Positions 34,957-46,800 of a DNA stretch of 64,000 nt are shown one piece after another. The notes below the pieces were generated by a model that worked only from the letters and a program-made list of their open reading frames with translations, was not told where the DNA came from and searched no databases. Origin of the DNA: Jacaranda mimosifolia (lineage: Eukaryota; Streptophyta; Magnoliopsida; Lamiales; Bignoniaceae). Each line of letters begins with the position of its first letter. Within the stretch, counting starts at the first letter, position 1. The DNA lies in the NCBI GenBank assembly GCA_018894105.1, contig CM032117.1, forward strand, positions 45,060,501 to 45,124,500, in the 5' to 3' direction. The translations under genes were made by a program, and so were the position numbers.

Positions 34957-37900
34957 TTAGCTCAAAGTAAGTATACTACTAGTGATAACTCAGTATATAA
35001 ATGTTGTTTCAAAGCACATAATTATCAAAACTAGGTATCTTTTTTTTGCAGATTTTCAGTATGAATGAGAGTCCAAGTGGTTAGATGTTGGTGTTTTGTG
35101 TTTCCAACCATTTCAACACGTGCTATCACAAGCATTAGTTGAAAAAAATGATTTTATTGTATTAAAATGTATTATGTGTTGTTCCAAGCATCGAATTAAG
35201 ATTAAACTCGACCTTTGGGAAAACAAGTACAAAATCATGCAAAAAAAGTATATAAATAGGAAAAACTCAGTACATAAACACAGTTTCAAAGTACATAGTT
35301 GCCAAAACTAGGCACTTTTTTGCAGATTTCCAGTGTTATTCTCAACACATAAGGGACCGAGTTCAATTCGGCTTAATATATAATCATAAGATCATGACGT
35401 ATTAGTCCTAGGACTTATATATTCATGAGAGGTTCGGTGTTTTTCGATGGTGGTGTTGGGAGGATTCATTTTGCTCATGCATCAATAGTTTATACTACTA
35501 TGAATGAAAGTGCAAGTGGTTGGATTATGGGTATTTGAGTTCATAGCCATTTCAACACGTACTATCACGATAATTCCTTCAATAAGCCACGATTTTTTCG
35601 TGTTATGGTGTCTTATGTGTTGTTTCACACATCGAATTGAGCCTCACATCAGCCTTTGGAAAAGCAAATACAGAAACATGCATAATAGGTACACAACATT
35701 TGCAAATTAAGTGCATAAACGCAATTTTGAAGTACATAGTTGCCAAACCTAATTACTTTTTTGCTAATTTCCAGTATTATCCTCAACACATAAGGGATCG
35801 AGTTCAATTAGGCTAAATCTGACAATTGCATGATCATAAGACCATAACGTATTAGTCCTAGGACTCATATAGTCATGATAGGTTCGGTGGTTTTCGATGG
35901 TGGTGTCGAGAGGATTCATTTAGCTCATGCATCAATGGTTTATACTACTATGAATGAGAGCGCAAGTGGTTGGATATGGGTGCTTGAGTTCCCAACCATA
36001 TCAACACGTACTATCATGATAGTTTCTTCAACAAACCATAATTTTATCGCGTTAAGGTGTCTTATGTGTTGTTCTAACCATCTAATTGAGCCTAAACTCG
36101 ACCTTTAGAAAAGTAAAGTACAGAAACATGCAAAATAAGCACACAAATAGAGCGAATTCAGTACATAAATGCAATTTTGAAGTACATAAATGCCAAAACT
36201 AGGTACTTTTTAGTGAATTTCGGTATCATTCTCAACACATAAGGGACTAAGTTCAATTTGGTCTAATCGGGCCATTGCATAATCATATGACCATGATATA
36301 TTAGTCCTAAGACTCATATAATCATGATAGGTTTAGTGGTTCCTGATGGTGGTGTCAGAAGGATTTATTTAGCTCATACATCAATAATTTATACTACTAT
36401 GAATGAGAATACAAGTGGGTGGATGTGGGTGTTTAAGTTCCCAACCTTTTAAACATGTACTATCACGATCATTTCTTCAACAAATCGTAGTTTTGTAGCA
36501 TCGAAGTGTCTTATGTGTTGTTGCACGCATCGAATTGAGCCTTGTCCCTACCTTTGGAAAAGCAAGCACATAAACAGAAAAATAAGTACACAACATTAAC
36601 AAATTAAGTACATAAATACAGTTTTAGAGTACATAACTACCAAAATTGGGTACCTTTTCGCCAATTTTTGGTATTATTCTCAACACATAAGGGATCAAGT
36701 TCAATTCAGCATAATTTAGTCATTGCATGATCATAAGATCACGGCATATTAGTCCTGGGACTCATATAGTCATGATAGGTTCACTGGATTTCTATGGTGG
36801 TGTTAAGAAGATACATTTGGCTCGTGTATAAATAGTTTATACCACTCTGAATGAGAGCGCAAGTAGCTGAATGTGGGTGTTTGAGTTCCCAACCATTTAA
36901 ACATGTACTGTCACGATCATTTCTTCAACAAACCATGGTTTTGTCGCATCAAGGCATCTTATATGTTATTGCACGCATCGAATTGAGCCTTATCCCAACT
37001 TTTAGAAAAATAAATACATAAACACAGAAAATAAATACACAACATTAACAAATTAAGTACATAAATGCAGTTCTAGAATACATAACTATCAAAATTGGGT
37101 ACTTTTTCGCCAATTTCCAATATTATTCTCAATACATAAGGGATCGAGTTTAATTCGGTCTAATCTAGCCATTGCTTGATCATAAGATCACGGCATATTA
37201 GTCCCAGGACTCATATAGTCATGATAAGTTCACTAGTTTTCTATGGTGGTGTCGGGAGGATACATTTGGCTCATGTATCAATAGTTTATACCACTTTGAA
37301 TGAGAGCGCAAGTAGTTGGATATAGATATTTGAATTTCCAACCATTTAAACACGTACTATCACGATCATTTCTTCAACAAACCATGATTTTATCGCATCG
37401 AGGTGTCTTATGTGTTGTTGTACGCATCGAATTGAGTCTCATCCTGGCCTTAGTACACAATATTAACAAATTAAGTACATAAATGCAATTTTAGAGTACA
37501 TAACTGCCAAAATTTGGTATTTTTTTGTCGATTTTTGGTATTGTTCTCAGCCCATAAGGAGTCGAGTTTAATTTGCCCTAATCTGGCCATTGCATGATCA
37601 TAAGATCACGACATGTTAGTCCTATAACTCATATAATCATAATAGGTTCACTAATTTTCCATGGTGGTGTCAGGAGAATACATTTGGTTCATGCATCAAT
37701 GGTTTATACCACTCTAAATAAGTTCGATATGGGTGTTTGAGTTCCTAATCATTTCAGTACGTACTATCATGATCATTTCTTCAACAAACTATGATTTTGT
37801 CGCATTGAGGTATCTTATGCGTTGTTGCACATATTGAATTGAGCCCTATCTCAACTTTTGGAAAAGCAAGTACATAATCATGAAGATTAACTACACAACA

Positions 37901-39500
37901 TTGGCAAACTCAGTACATAAGCGCAGTTCTAGGGTATATAACTGCAAAAATTGGGTACTTTTTCATCAATTCTAGTATCATTCTCAACACATAAAAGATT
38001 GAGTTCAATTCAACCTAATCTGGACATTGCATAATCATAAGACCATGGCGTGTCATTATCAGCACATTAGGAATTTTCGATACCATCCATGAACTGTTTC
38101 ATGCTACTATAAATGAAAGTGCAAGTGTTTGGACGTAGGTGTTTGTGTTCCAAACCATTTTAATATGTGTGAATCCAAACAATTTCTTCAACAAACCATG
38201 ATATCTCCATTCTGCCTAATTTGCCCATTTCATGATCATCAGATCACAAAGTATGATCATAAGGACTCATTTGGTGATGATAGCTTAGGTGGTGTAGGAG
38301 CAGCGTGTCGGAGTAATTCATTTATCTTATACGTAAAGGCCTTATACTAGGAAGAATGATACCACAAATGGTGGAATATGGGTCTTCGTGTTTCCAACCA
38401 TTCCAACACATACCATCACGACTACATATTCGATAAATTACGCATTTGAAGTTATGGGATCACCAATATATTGTTCCACACATCAATTTGAGGTTAAAAT
38501 TGGCCTTTGAAAAAGCAAGTACATAATTCCTTACTACAAGTATACAACAAATATAAATTGAGTACATAAACCCTATCTCCAAGTACATAAGTGCCGAAAT
38601 TGGATACTTTTTTTTTTCATTCAAATTTTTAGTATCATTTTCAGCTCATGAGGGAACGTTCTCCATTTTGCTTAATCTGCTCATTTCATCTACGTAAGGG
38701 TCTTATACTGGGAAGAATGATACCACAAATGGTGGAATATGGGTCTTCATGTTTCCAACCATTCCAACACATACCATCACGACTACATATTCGATAAATT
38801 ATGCATTTGAAGTTATGGGATCACCAATATATTGTTCTACACATCAATTTGAGGTTAAAATAGGCATTTGGAAAAGCAAGTACAGAATTCCTTACTACAA
38901 GTATACAACATATATAAATTGAGTACATAAACCCTATCTCCAAGTACATAAGTGCCGAAATTGGGTACTTTTTTTTTTCATTCAAATTTTTAGTATCATT
39001 TTCAACTCATGAGGGAACGTTCTCCATTTTGCTTAATCTGCTCATTTCATGATCATTAGACCATGAAGTATGATCAAAATATTTTATTAGGTTGCTTCAC
39101 ACATTGATTGAGGTTAAATTGTTCTTTGGAAAATTAAGTACAACAGCCCTGATTGTAAATACATAACATGTGCACTTTCAGTACATAAACAGATGTCTAA
39201 AGTACATAAGTGCCTAAAATGAGTATTTTTTTTGCATATCCAATATCATTTTTAACATAAAATGATATTTTTATCTGCATTTAAGGTATCCAACAAATTT
39301 GGTAACGTATATAAAAAACATGATACATTGCATTACATGCAATACCAAATATTCAAATATGTACTATGTTTATTGGGTTGCTCCACACATTGAATTGAAA
39401 TTAAAATCATTCTTTGAAAAAATAAATACAGAAGCACTGGCTGCAAGTACATAACATCTATAATTTTAGTATATAAATGGATGTCTGAATAACATAAGTG
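34957..39500. repeat. Satellite-like tandem array, about 450-base units
   Basis: About 11 diverged copies. The anchor CAACCATTTMAACACGTACT recurs near 35104, 35546, 35992, 36440, 36888, 37337, 37746, 38152, 38392 and 38753, giving periods of about 442-449 for the central units and 240-410 for the outer ones. Each unit also has AGTACATAAATGCA, CTCAACACATAAGGGA, TTAGTCCTAGGACTCATATA and CTTATGTGTTGTT blocks. Short frames recur with the unit and are by-products. The array stops about 0.2 kb before the asparaginyl-tRNA synthetase start codon. Confidence 0.88.
38331..39052. repeat. Recent 361-base tandem duplication within the array
   Basis: Units starting at about 38331 and 38692 (CGTAARGGYCTTATACTRGG) are almost identical over their whole length, far closer than other neighbouring units of the array. 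Confidence 0.85.
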
Positions 39501-39659
39501 TCTAAAATGGGTAGTTAGTGAGATGAACCGTCTTCCACGTATCAATCGCGCATTGGCCAACGCGAGGAAATCGAAAGCGCTCTTGCCGAGATTCTTTCAA
39601 GTTTGGAGTATCATTTCAAGAACCCGATTCACTGGAATTTCACGCTATTTTTACAGCAC

Positions 39660-39693
39660 TATAAATTGTCACTTCAAAATATAGCTAGGGTTT
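39660..39693 (+). promoter_or_regulatory. Asparaginyl-tRNA synthetase promoter: TATA box and telo-box
   Basis: TATAAAT at 39660-39666 followed by CTAGGGTTT (39685-39693), a telo-box in reverse orientation, about 45 bases before the ATG at 39740. Confidence 0.65.
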
Positions 39694-39739
39694 ATCACGT
39701 TCCAATACTCTTCCCAGGAAATCATACGGCAAAAAGAAA

Positions 39740-42226
39740 ATGTCAGTGGATTCTGCGCCGCCGGCGCTGGATGGCCTCACCCTCAGCGACGCCATAGAGG
39801 AGGCGCAATTCTCTCAACGTGTCCGGATCCAGTCCATCTTGGGCCGGTCCGACAAGGGCGCCGGATTGGCGGGCCAGAAGGTCCGGATCGGGGGATGGGT
39901 GAAGACGGGACGGGAGGCGGATAAGGGCAGATTCGCCTTTTTGGAGGTCAACGATGGGTCATGCCCCGGGAATCTGCAAGTAATTGTGAAATCCGACCTT
40001 TATAAGCTGAGTGACGTCGTTTCCACAGGGACATGTGTCCACGTGGAGGGATTGCTGAAATCACCTCCGGAAGGCGTGAAGCAAAGGATTGAGCTGGAGG
40101 TTGAGAAGGTTATTGATGTGGGGCCTGTGGACGCGGCCAAGTACCCGCTGCCGAAGACGAAATTGACGCTCGAGTTTCTCAGGGATGTTGTGCACCTTCG
40201 CCCCAGGACCAACACTGTAAGAATTCCGCTTTATCCCCATTTCGTACTCGATTAGTGCGTGTGGCTGCGTCTGTCTGCTTGAATGTTTTTGATGTACTCG
40301 TGGTTTTCTATCTAATGGGTATTGGTAATTGGGGTGCAATCAGTATGAGGTTTTACAGTGTTTCTGGAAAATTTTGTTTGGGTTGCATTTTTCCCCTCTG
40401 CGAATTTATGCCCGTTGATAGGATTGTTTTCCAGCCTCTTGATGCCTTATTTAGAAAGTAAGGCAGAAGGAGGATTTCCCCCTGTTTACTTTGATTCTCC
40501 ATTTGGATCTGGGATTTAAGCGGGAAGGGAGAGGGAGAACGGGGTGGTGGTGGATATCAAGCAAAATGTTCTCATTTGTTCGGTTGTGAAGAAGATAAGA
40601 GGGGAAAGCTTCCATAACATGATTATGTTCCTAATTTTAGATATATTTTTGCGTTCTCTTTAAGAATGTTTGCTTGTGTTTTTCATGTTCTTAAAATCAG
40701 ATACTTAAATTAGTATTAAATTATTTCGCTTGTCTTTTTCTTTTTCTTCACAAAATCCTAGCTCTAAACAGGATTAGTAACTATTTGGAGTTTTTCATTG
40801 GTGAATTTTACTGATTTAACTTGTCAATCTTTCTCTGTGCTAATGCTGTGAGATGAACAAACTTAGTTCAGCAGCATTTGTATGGTGTTAAGACTTAAGA
40901 TTCCATAATGTTAATGTATTTTCTTAAAATTTTCCTATTATATATTTTACAAGATTATGTTTCTTACTTGTGTTGGGAACAAAGAAGTGAATACATGAAA
41001 AAACAAAATGGAAGAATGTTGATTTTTTAAAGATTATGTTTTTGGTTGCTCTTCTACAGTTGGTGGTGTTTAGCTGGGAGCACAACTGGGACCAATTTTT
41101 GCTAGACCATTATATCTTATGCAATCTCTCTTATGTATAGATGCAAGTAAAAGTTGATATTTCCAATTGCTTTACCTTATTGTACTTCTCTACTGTGTTT
41201 TCTCACTGGAATAAATTATTCTTCTGGTGGTATAGATTTCTGCAGTTGCTAGAATTCGTAATGCTTTGGCTTATGCTACCCACACATTCTTCCAGAAGCA
41301 TGGTTTCCTTTATGTGCATACTCCTATTATCACAACCAGTGATTGTGAGGGTGCTGGGGAGATGTTTCAGGTCACAACAATAATTAATGATGCAGAAAAA
41401 CTAGAGAAGGAGCTGAAAGAGAACCCTCCTCCTTCAGAAACTGACGTAAAGGCAGCTGAGCTTGCTATCAAGGAGAAAGGAGAAGCAGTAGCCCAGCTAA
41501 AATCTGCTAAAGCAAACAAGGAGGAAATTGTTGCTGCTGTTGCTGAGCTCACTAAGGCTAAAGAGAACCATTTGAAGCTAGATGAAAGATACAAACTGGC
41601 AGAGAGATTTAGGCTTAGTGGTGGCATTCCAAAGAAGGATGGAAAAATTGATTATGCTGAGGACTTTTTTGCTAGGCAAGCATTTTTGACTGTATCAGGA
41701 CAACTGCAGGTTGAAACATATGCTTGTGCACTCGGTAGTGTGTATACCTTTGGGCCAACGTTTCGAGCAGAACACTCACACACTTCAAGACATCTTGCCG
41801 AATTCTGGATGGTGGAACCTGAAATAACATTTGCTGATATACAGGTATGCCAATTGTAGACTTTTCTGGGTACTTAGTACATAAGTTTGGGGTATACATA
41901 AAGAAGGCAAATCAAATTTTTTTGCTTAAGGTGCTGCATGTCCTGTTCCATAACAAATTCTTTCGCTTCAGATTACCAGAAATCAGGTTTTGGTTTTCCT
42001 ATAGGCTATATGCTTCTATCTTGATGGTTGTTCAGGCGGATGACTGAATCAATGTTTAACTTTTTTTTTTTTTTAATATATATATATATATATAATAATT
42101 CTGCTGATATCTAAATCCACCTACTGCCCAGGGAAGGAAAAAGCTAGCTACTTACAAATACTAGTCATGCTAAAGATGGAAATGTAATAAGTGCAATTAT
42201 ATTTCTGTTGAGAACAAGTAGTATGT

Positions 42227-42258
<32 letters not shown>

Positions 42259-42908
42259 TTTGTGTGAATGCTGAATTCCTGATGGTCAATGTACCTCTAC
42301 CCCAAAATTTGAGAGGCTTTGCTTCTGTTTATTATTGACTTCTTTTCTTAAATTCGTTTTAAGTGTGCTCTAGCATAGCAGATAACAGAATTGAAACTTT
42401 TGTAGGATGATATGAACTGTGCAGAGGCATATGTGAGATTTCTCTGTCAGTGGTTACTTGACCATTGCTATGATGATATGGAGTTCATGACCAAATTTAT
42501 TGACAAAACGGCCATCCAACGACTTGAAATGGTTGCAAAATCCAAGTTCCATAGAATAACATACACTGAGGCAGTTGCCATTCTTGAAGAAGCTGCTAAA
42601 GTAAGGAAATTTGAGAATAAAGTAGAATGGGGGATTGATTTAGCATCTGAACATGAAAGGTAATCGTTTCGTTAGCTTGCAGTGTACTATCTTATCATCT
42701 GTGATCTGTCCATCCGCATGCAGTTTATACATGACTGCTTTTTCTCAAATTAATATACAGATACTTGACTGAAGAGAAATTCCAAGCACCTGTAATTGTC
42801 TATAACTACCCAAAAGCGATTAAAGCATTCTATATGAAGGTCAATGAAGACAATAAAACTGTTGCTGCTATGGATGTGCTCGTACCTAAGGTAGGCTCTT
42901 ACTCTTGA

Positions 42909-42951
<43 letters not shown>

Positions 42952-43405
42952 TTTTAGTTCCAGGTAGATTGAAACTTAAGGGGTAATTCTTTGACGAAGC
43001 TTGTCATGATTTATATTAGTTGAGACTTTATTTGGTGGTTAGGTGGGAGAACTTATTGGAGGAAGCCAAAGAGAAGAGAATTATGAGGTTCTCAGGGAAA
43101 GGTTAGAGAAGCTTTTTAACTTCTCTCTCTCTCTCTCTCTAGACACACACGCCCTATGGGTTGCTACTTTTCCGTCAAATATTAAGCCATCAGAAAGTTC
43201 TGATAAGTTGGTTGCTTTCAGGATATTGGAGATGGGTCTTCCTCTTGACCCATATCAGTGGTATCTTGACCTGCGAAGGTATGGGACAGTGAAGCACAGC
43301 GGCTTTGGCCTTGGGTTTGAGCGGATGATTCTCTTTGCTACGGGCATGGAAAACATTAGAGATGTCATTCCCTTCCCAAGATACCCTGGCAGAGCAGATC
43401 TTTGA
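39740..43405 (+). CDS. SYNC1: Asparaginyl-tRNA synthetase, cytosolic type
   Basis: Class IIb aminoacyl-tRNA synthetase that charges tRNA-Asn with asparagine. Six exons: 39740-40216, 41236-41844, 42406-42659, 42761-42890, 43043-43101, 43222-43405; all introns GT-AG. Coding length 1713 bases, 570 residues, close to the plant norm. Residues 47-128 form the anticodon-binding OB fold ([20 protein letters not shown]). Residues 160-205 enter the catalytic core ([20 protein letters not shown]). A charged helical insert at 215-280 ([20 protein letters not shown]) looks like the WHEP-type insert of plant enzymes. Motif 2 is [19 protein letters not shown] (336-354) and motif 3 is [15 protein letters not shown] (537-551), ending [11 protein letters not shown]. 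No targeting peptide is seen before the conserved N-terminus, so a cytosolic enzyme is inferred. Confidence 0.96.
42909..42946. repeat. (CT)n microsatellite in intron 4 of the asparaginyl-tRNA synthetase gene
   Basis: Uninterrupted CT dinucleotide run just after the 5' splice site of intron 4. A second shorter CT run lies in intron 5 (about 43123-43140). TA runs occur in intron 2 (about 42078-42094 and 42229-42257). Confidence 0.9.
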
Positions 43406-46400
43406 AATGAATTACTCTTTGATGTGTCATTCAATGAGATATTAGTCTTACTTACAACCTTGCATTGTGAAAACAGCAGCCTATAGAAATCATGATTGGA
43501 ATCTGATTTTTGATCTTATGAAAAATCCCTTTGTTTCAAGGCTTGTTTTGCTGATTATTTTCCATTGGCTGTCCGATGTTCTATTGTTCACCAAGTGGCT
43601 AAGACTTTTATAATCTACCATGCGCTGCATATAGTGGTTAAAGTTTCTCTTTACCGGTATTAAAGATTTTAGCAGACAGATCTATTGGATTGCTGGCTTG
43701 CTGCATATATTTGTGTTGGCAAGCACCGTTCAATTGCGAAACTCATAAATCCAAGTCAAATCCCTGCCAAACATAAAACCATCAACACCCTCCTCATCTT
43801 GGTATTACTCTGATAAACAAATGAAAAATAAGGTAATTGACGCAGAAACTCACTATTCTCCCTGTTTAATGGCTTCTTCTCTAATTACTGATCTGATCAT
43901 CCGGTTTTTTAGCAGCATTTTTGATAAACTTTTATTTGTTAGACATTATTATATCAAGTGTTTGATTGGGTCTGACAACATTTAAGGAAAACGGAATTTG
44001 CAATTGCAATTCCTCTAAAATATTATTATACAGTTGATATGCCTCCTGCAGATTGGCAAAGTCGTTTTGATGCTCAGTAGATTTATGTTTTTTGTGGTTA
44101 ATTTAAGTGGTATCAGCTTTGGGCGTTGGGCGAATTCATAGTGGAGCTGGAATCTGCTCTTTTATTTTATATGCGGACAATTTAATCAATCAGTCATCTG
44201 AACAAATTCACGGGATATATACAAAGCGTTGTCCTTACTGTCATCAAACATTATCTTTCTTATTTAAGCAAAAAAAAAAAAAAGAAAAGAGAAATAAAAA
44301 ATGGAAAAAAGGATATATGCAAAGCGCTTGTAAGGCATATAAACTATGATGCATCACAAACAGACCGATGTGGATGCAATTCATACGAACATGAGTTATG
44401 ATATTTTTTTCAAAAAAATAAATAAATTAGGATACAGTACATATGATTGTCCCACTGTTCATAAAAGTATTCATGTAAATTTATGCAATTATATAGGTAT
44501 AAAATTATGGAGATATAGTACAGTTATAATGAAATTTCTTTTGGAGTGATTTGTAGACTATATATTGAAGGAATCTAAATAACTTTTTAGTTTGAGAAAT
44601 ATAAAAAGTGAATTGAGACTAAATTGCACTATTTTCAATGAATTTTAGAATTTTTATATTTTTTAATTATCTTATCCCAATCATTCGAAGAAAAATTACT
44701 GCGTCCATCAACCATAATATTAGGAGCTCCAACCTCTATTTTTTAAAAGTTTGAAGGTTTGGTGAAATAACTCTCATTCTAAGTATTATTTGCTCAAAGA
44801 TCTTAATAAAATATTACTAAAAACCATAATACTCACATCCCTTTAGTTTTGATAAAATTAAAAAAAATAAAATGTGAATGGGTTTCAAAACATCACATAA
44901 CTTTTTGGAAAAAAAGAAACACTAAATGATACCAAATTTTAAATTTTAATGTCTTTCCAGTTATATAAAGAATATCGAACAACAAACAAAATGAGTGGTG
45001 TTAAATTTTAAATTTAAGGTCTTTTCAATTCCATAATTGATGTGGATAAATATGTAAATAAAAATATGTATAAATTTTCATAATTAATTGTAAATGATTC
45101 ACAAATTTTCCAACACATAATTTTCAAAATGAAATGAGAGAGTTAAATTATTCAACTGCATCAGTTAGATTTGGTCTCACACACATCTTCTCATAATTAT
45201 GTACTTTAGACACGAAAGTCAGTTTATACTCTTATTTTAATATATACGTATATATATATATATATAGCTTAAACTCTAATTCTGATCTTATTCTTATTTT
45301 AAAGTTTGTATACCTTAAAAATGTAGTTTCTCAGTAGTATTATGTTTCTCATATTAAAATTGGTATTATGTTTACTAATTGAAGAGCGTAAAAGTTAATT
45401 TGATATTTCTTTGACGTTATAATATTCATTCAAAAAACTTCTACTTTATAAAATGTACTTCTCATTGAACTTAATCAATATTATTAATTGATACTTTTAT
45501 TAATTGTTAAATTAAGATAATTTGTGTGTAATTGAAAAGGTTACAAATTCTGAATTTTGTTTTATCAATTCTTCATATTTGTAATTCAGAAAATAACTAG
45601 CGATTGATGAATTATTTTCATATATATTACGTTAGGGATTTTTTTGTTCAATATAAGTTTTTTTAATGTTTCACTTAATAATATTAGGAAGAAGATTTTT
45701 GTCAAAAACTCAAACATAAAGGAAGGTAAACATTAAAGTCCCAAAGTTCAGAGGGTGGATTCAAATAACCCATCTCAGCAAATATATTAAAAATATATGT
45801 TCGAAAAGTGTAGGATAAATCCAATGACATCTTGGAATTTTTTTTTTTTCCCCACTTTATATATAAATACACCAAGTAACTAGTGGGACGTGTCGTATAG
45901 AGATGTGATATTTTAATATTGTAACCAATATATATGCAACACAACACATAAATTTTTAAATTGTTCATATTTTATAATCTATTAGTAATTTTAACACACT
46001 GAATATGTATAGTAATTTCTTTTAATATAAAATAAAATATATATGTACGAATTGAGATTATATTACAATTATATTTAATAATTTTAATATGTTTATTTGA
46101 AATCTTAACGTTAGTGAAAGAAAAATTCAAGATGAACTAAAATAATTAAAAAATGTAAATAATTGAAGTGACACAAAAGAAATAAAATGAGAGGGAAACC
46201 CCATTTTTTTCAAGACAAAAGAAAACTATCATTGTCTGTTAAAATTGAGCTAATTTTACCAACTCACTAAACACTATACCAAGTTAATTATTTCTAAAGC
46301 TTACATCTTATAGATAGTATAAATAAAGAATAAATGCTCCTGCTGACTTGAGAGCCATAACGAATGCAGCGAACATATTCAGCTGGGTTTATAAGCTAAC

Positions 46401-46800
46401 GATGACTTGTGGTACATGGAACCGCTTTTACATAACGCAATCTCAGTGCAAAATATGTTCCATGAAATCTTCCAACCTTGAAATGTCTCCATATAACCTC
46501 ATATAATCATTAAATGTACCAGTATATATCAAATCTCCATCAAACTTGAAGCAGATAGAGAACATATCGACAGTGGATTGGAAGCTCAAAGCAGACAAGA
46601 GAAACACCAACTCATAAGGATTCCCTTTTTACTACTTCAATACTCACCAAGCATGATTGAATAACTTCTATTGCATCTGAAAAAAGATGCTCAAGTTTAA
46701 ACAAGTTGGGGAACAAAACATCTAGTGAACTGTGTGATGTCCCAAAAATGAAAAATTGACAGAAAAGTACACTACCACACCACAACTCTTGCATTGTAAA
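43406..46800. other. Intergenic; 3' ends of two converging genes
   Basis: Holds the 3' UTR of the synthetase at its left end and that of the minus-strand L31 gene at its right end. Between them AT-rich sequence with an A-rich run (about 44268-44315) and a TA run near 45245-45266. No coding exon, RNA gene or bounded element recognised. Confidence 0.5.

Noticed and set aside
35875..36108. Short frames in the 35-39.5 kb array as small protein genes
   Set aside because: They recur with the repeat unit, shift frame between units and have no conserved start; they are by-products of the array.
33100..39510. A single large MULE-type transposon spanning the tandem array
   Set aside because: CCAAACTCACTTTCAATTTT near 33110 and GGGTAGTTAGTGAGAT near 39510 look faintly inverted, but the match is too weak and there is no target duplication.
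40255..40461. Frame within intron 1 of the synthetase gene
   Set aside because: Intronic; the GT-AG pair 40217-41235 joins the conserved RPRTNT and ISAVARIR segments in frame.
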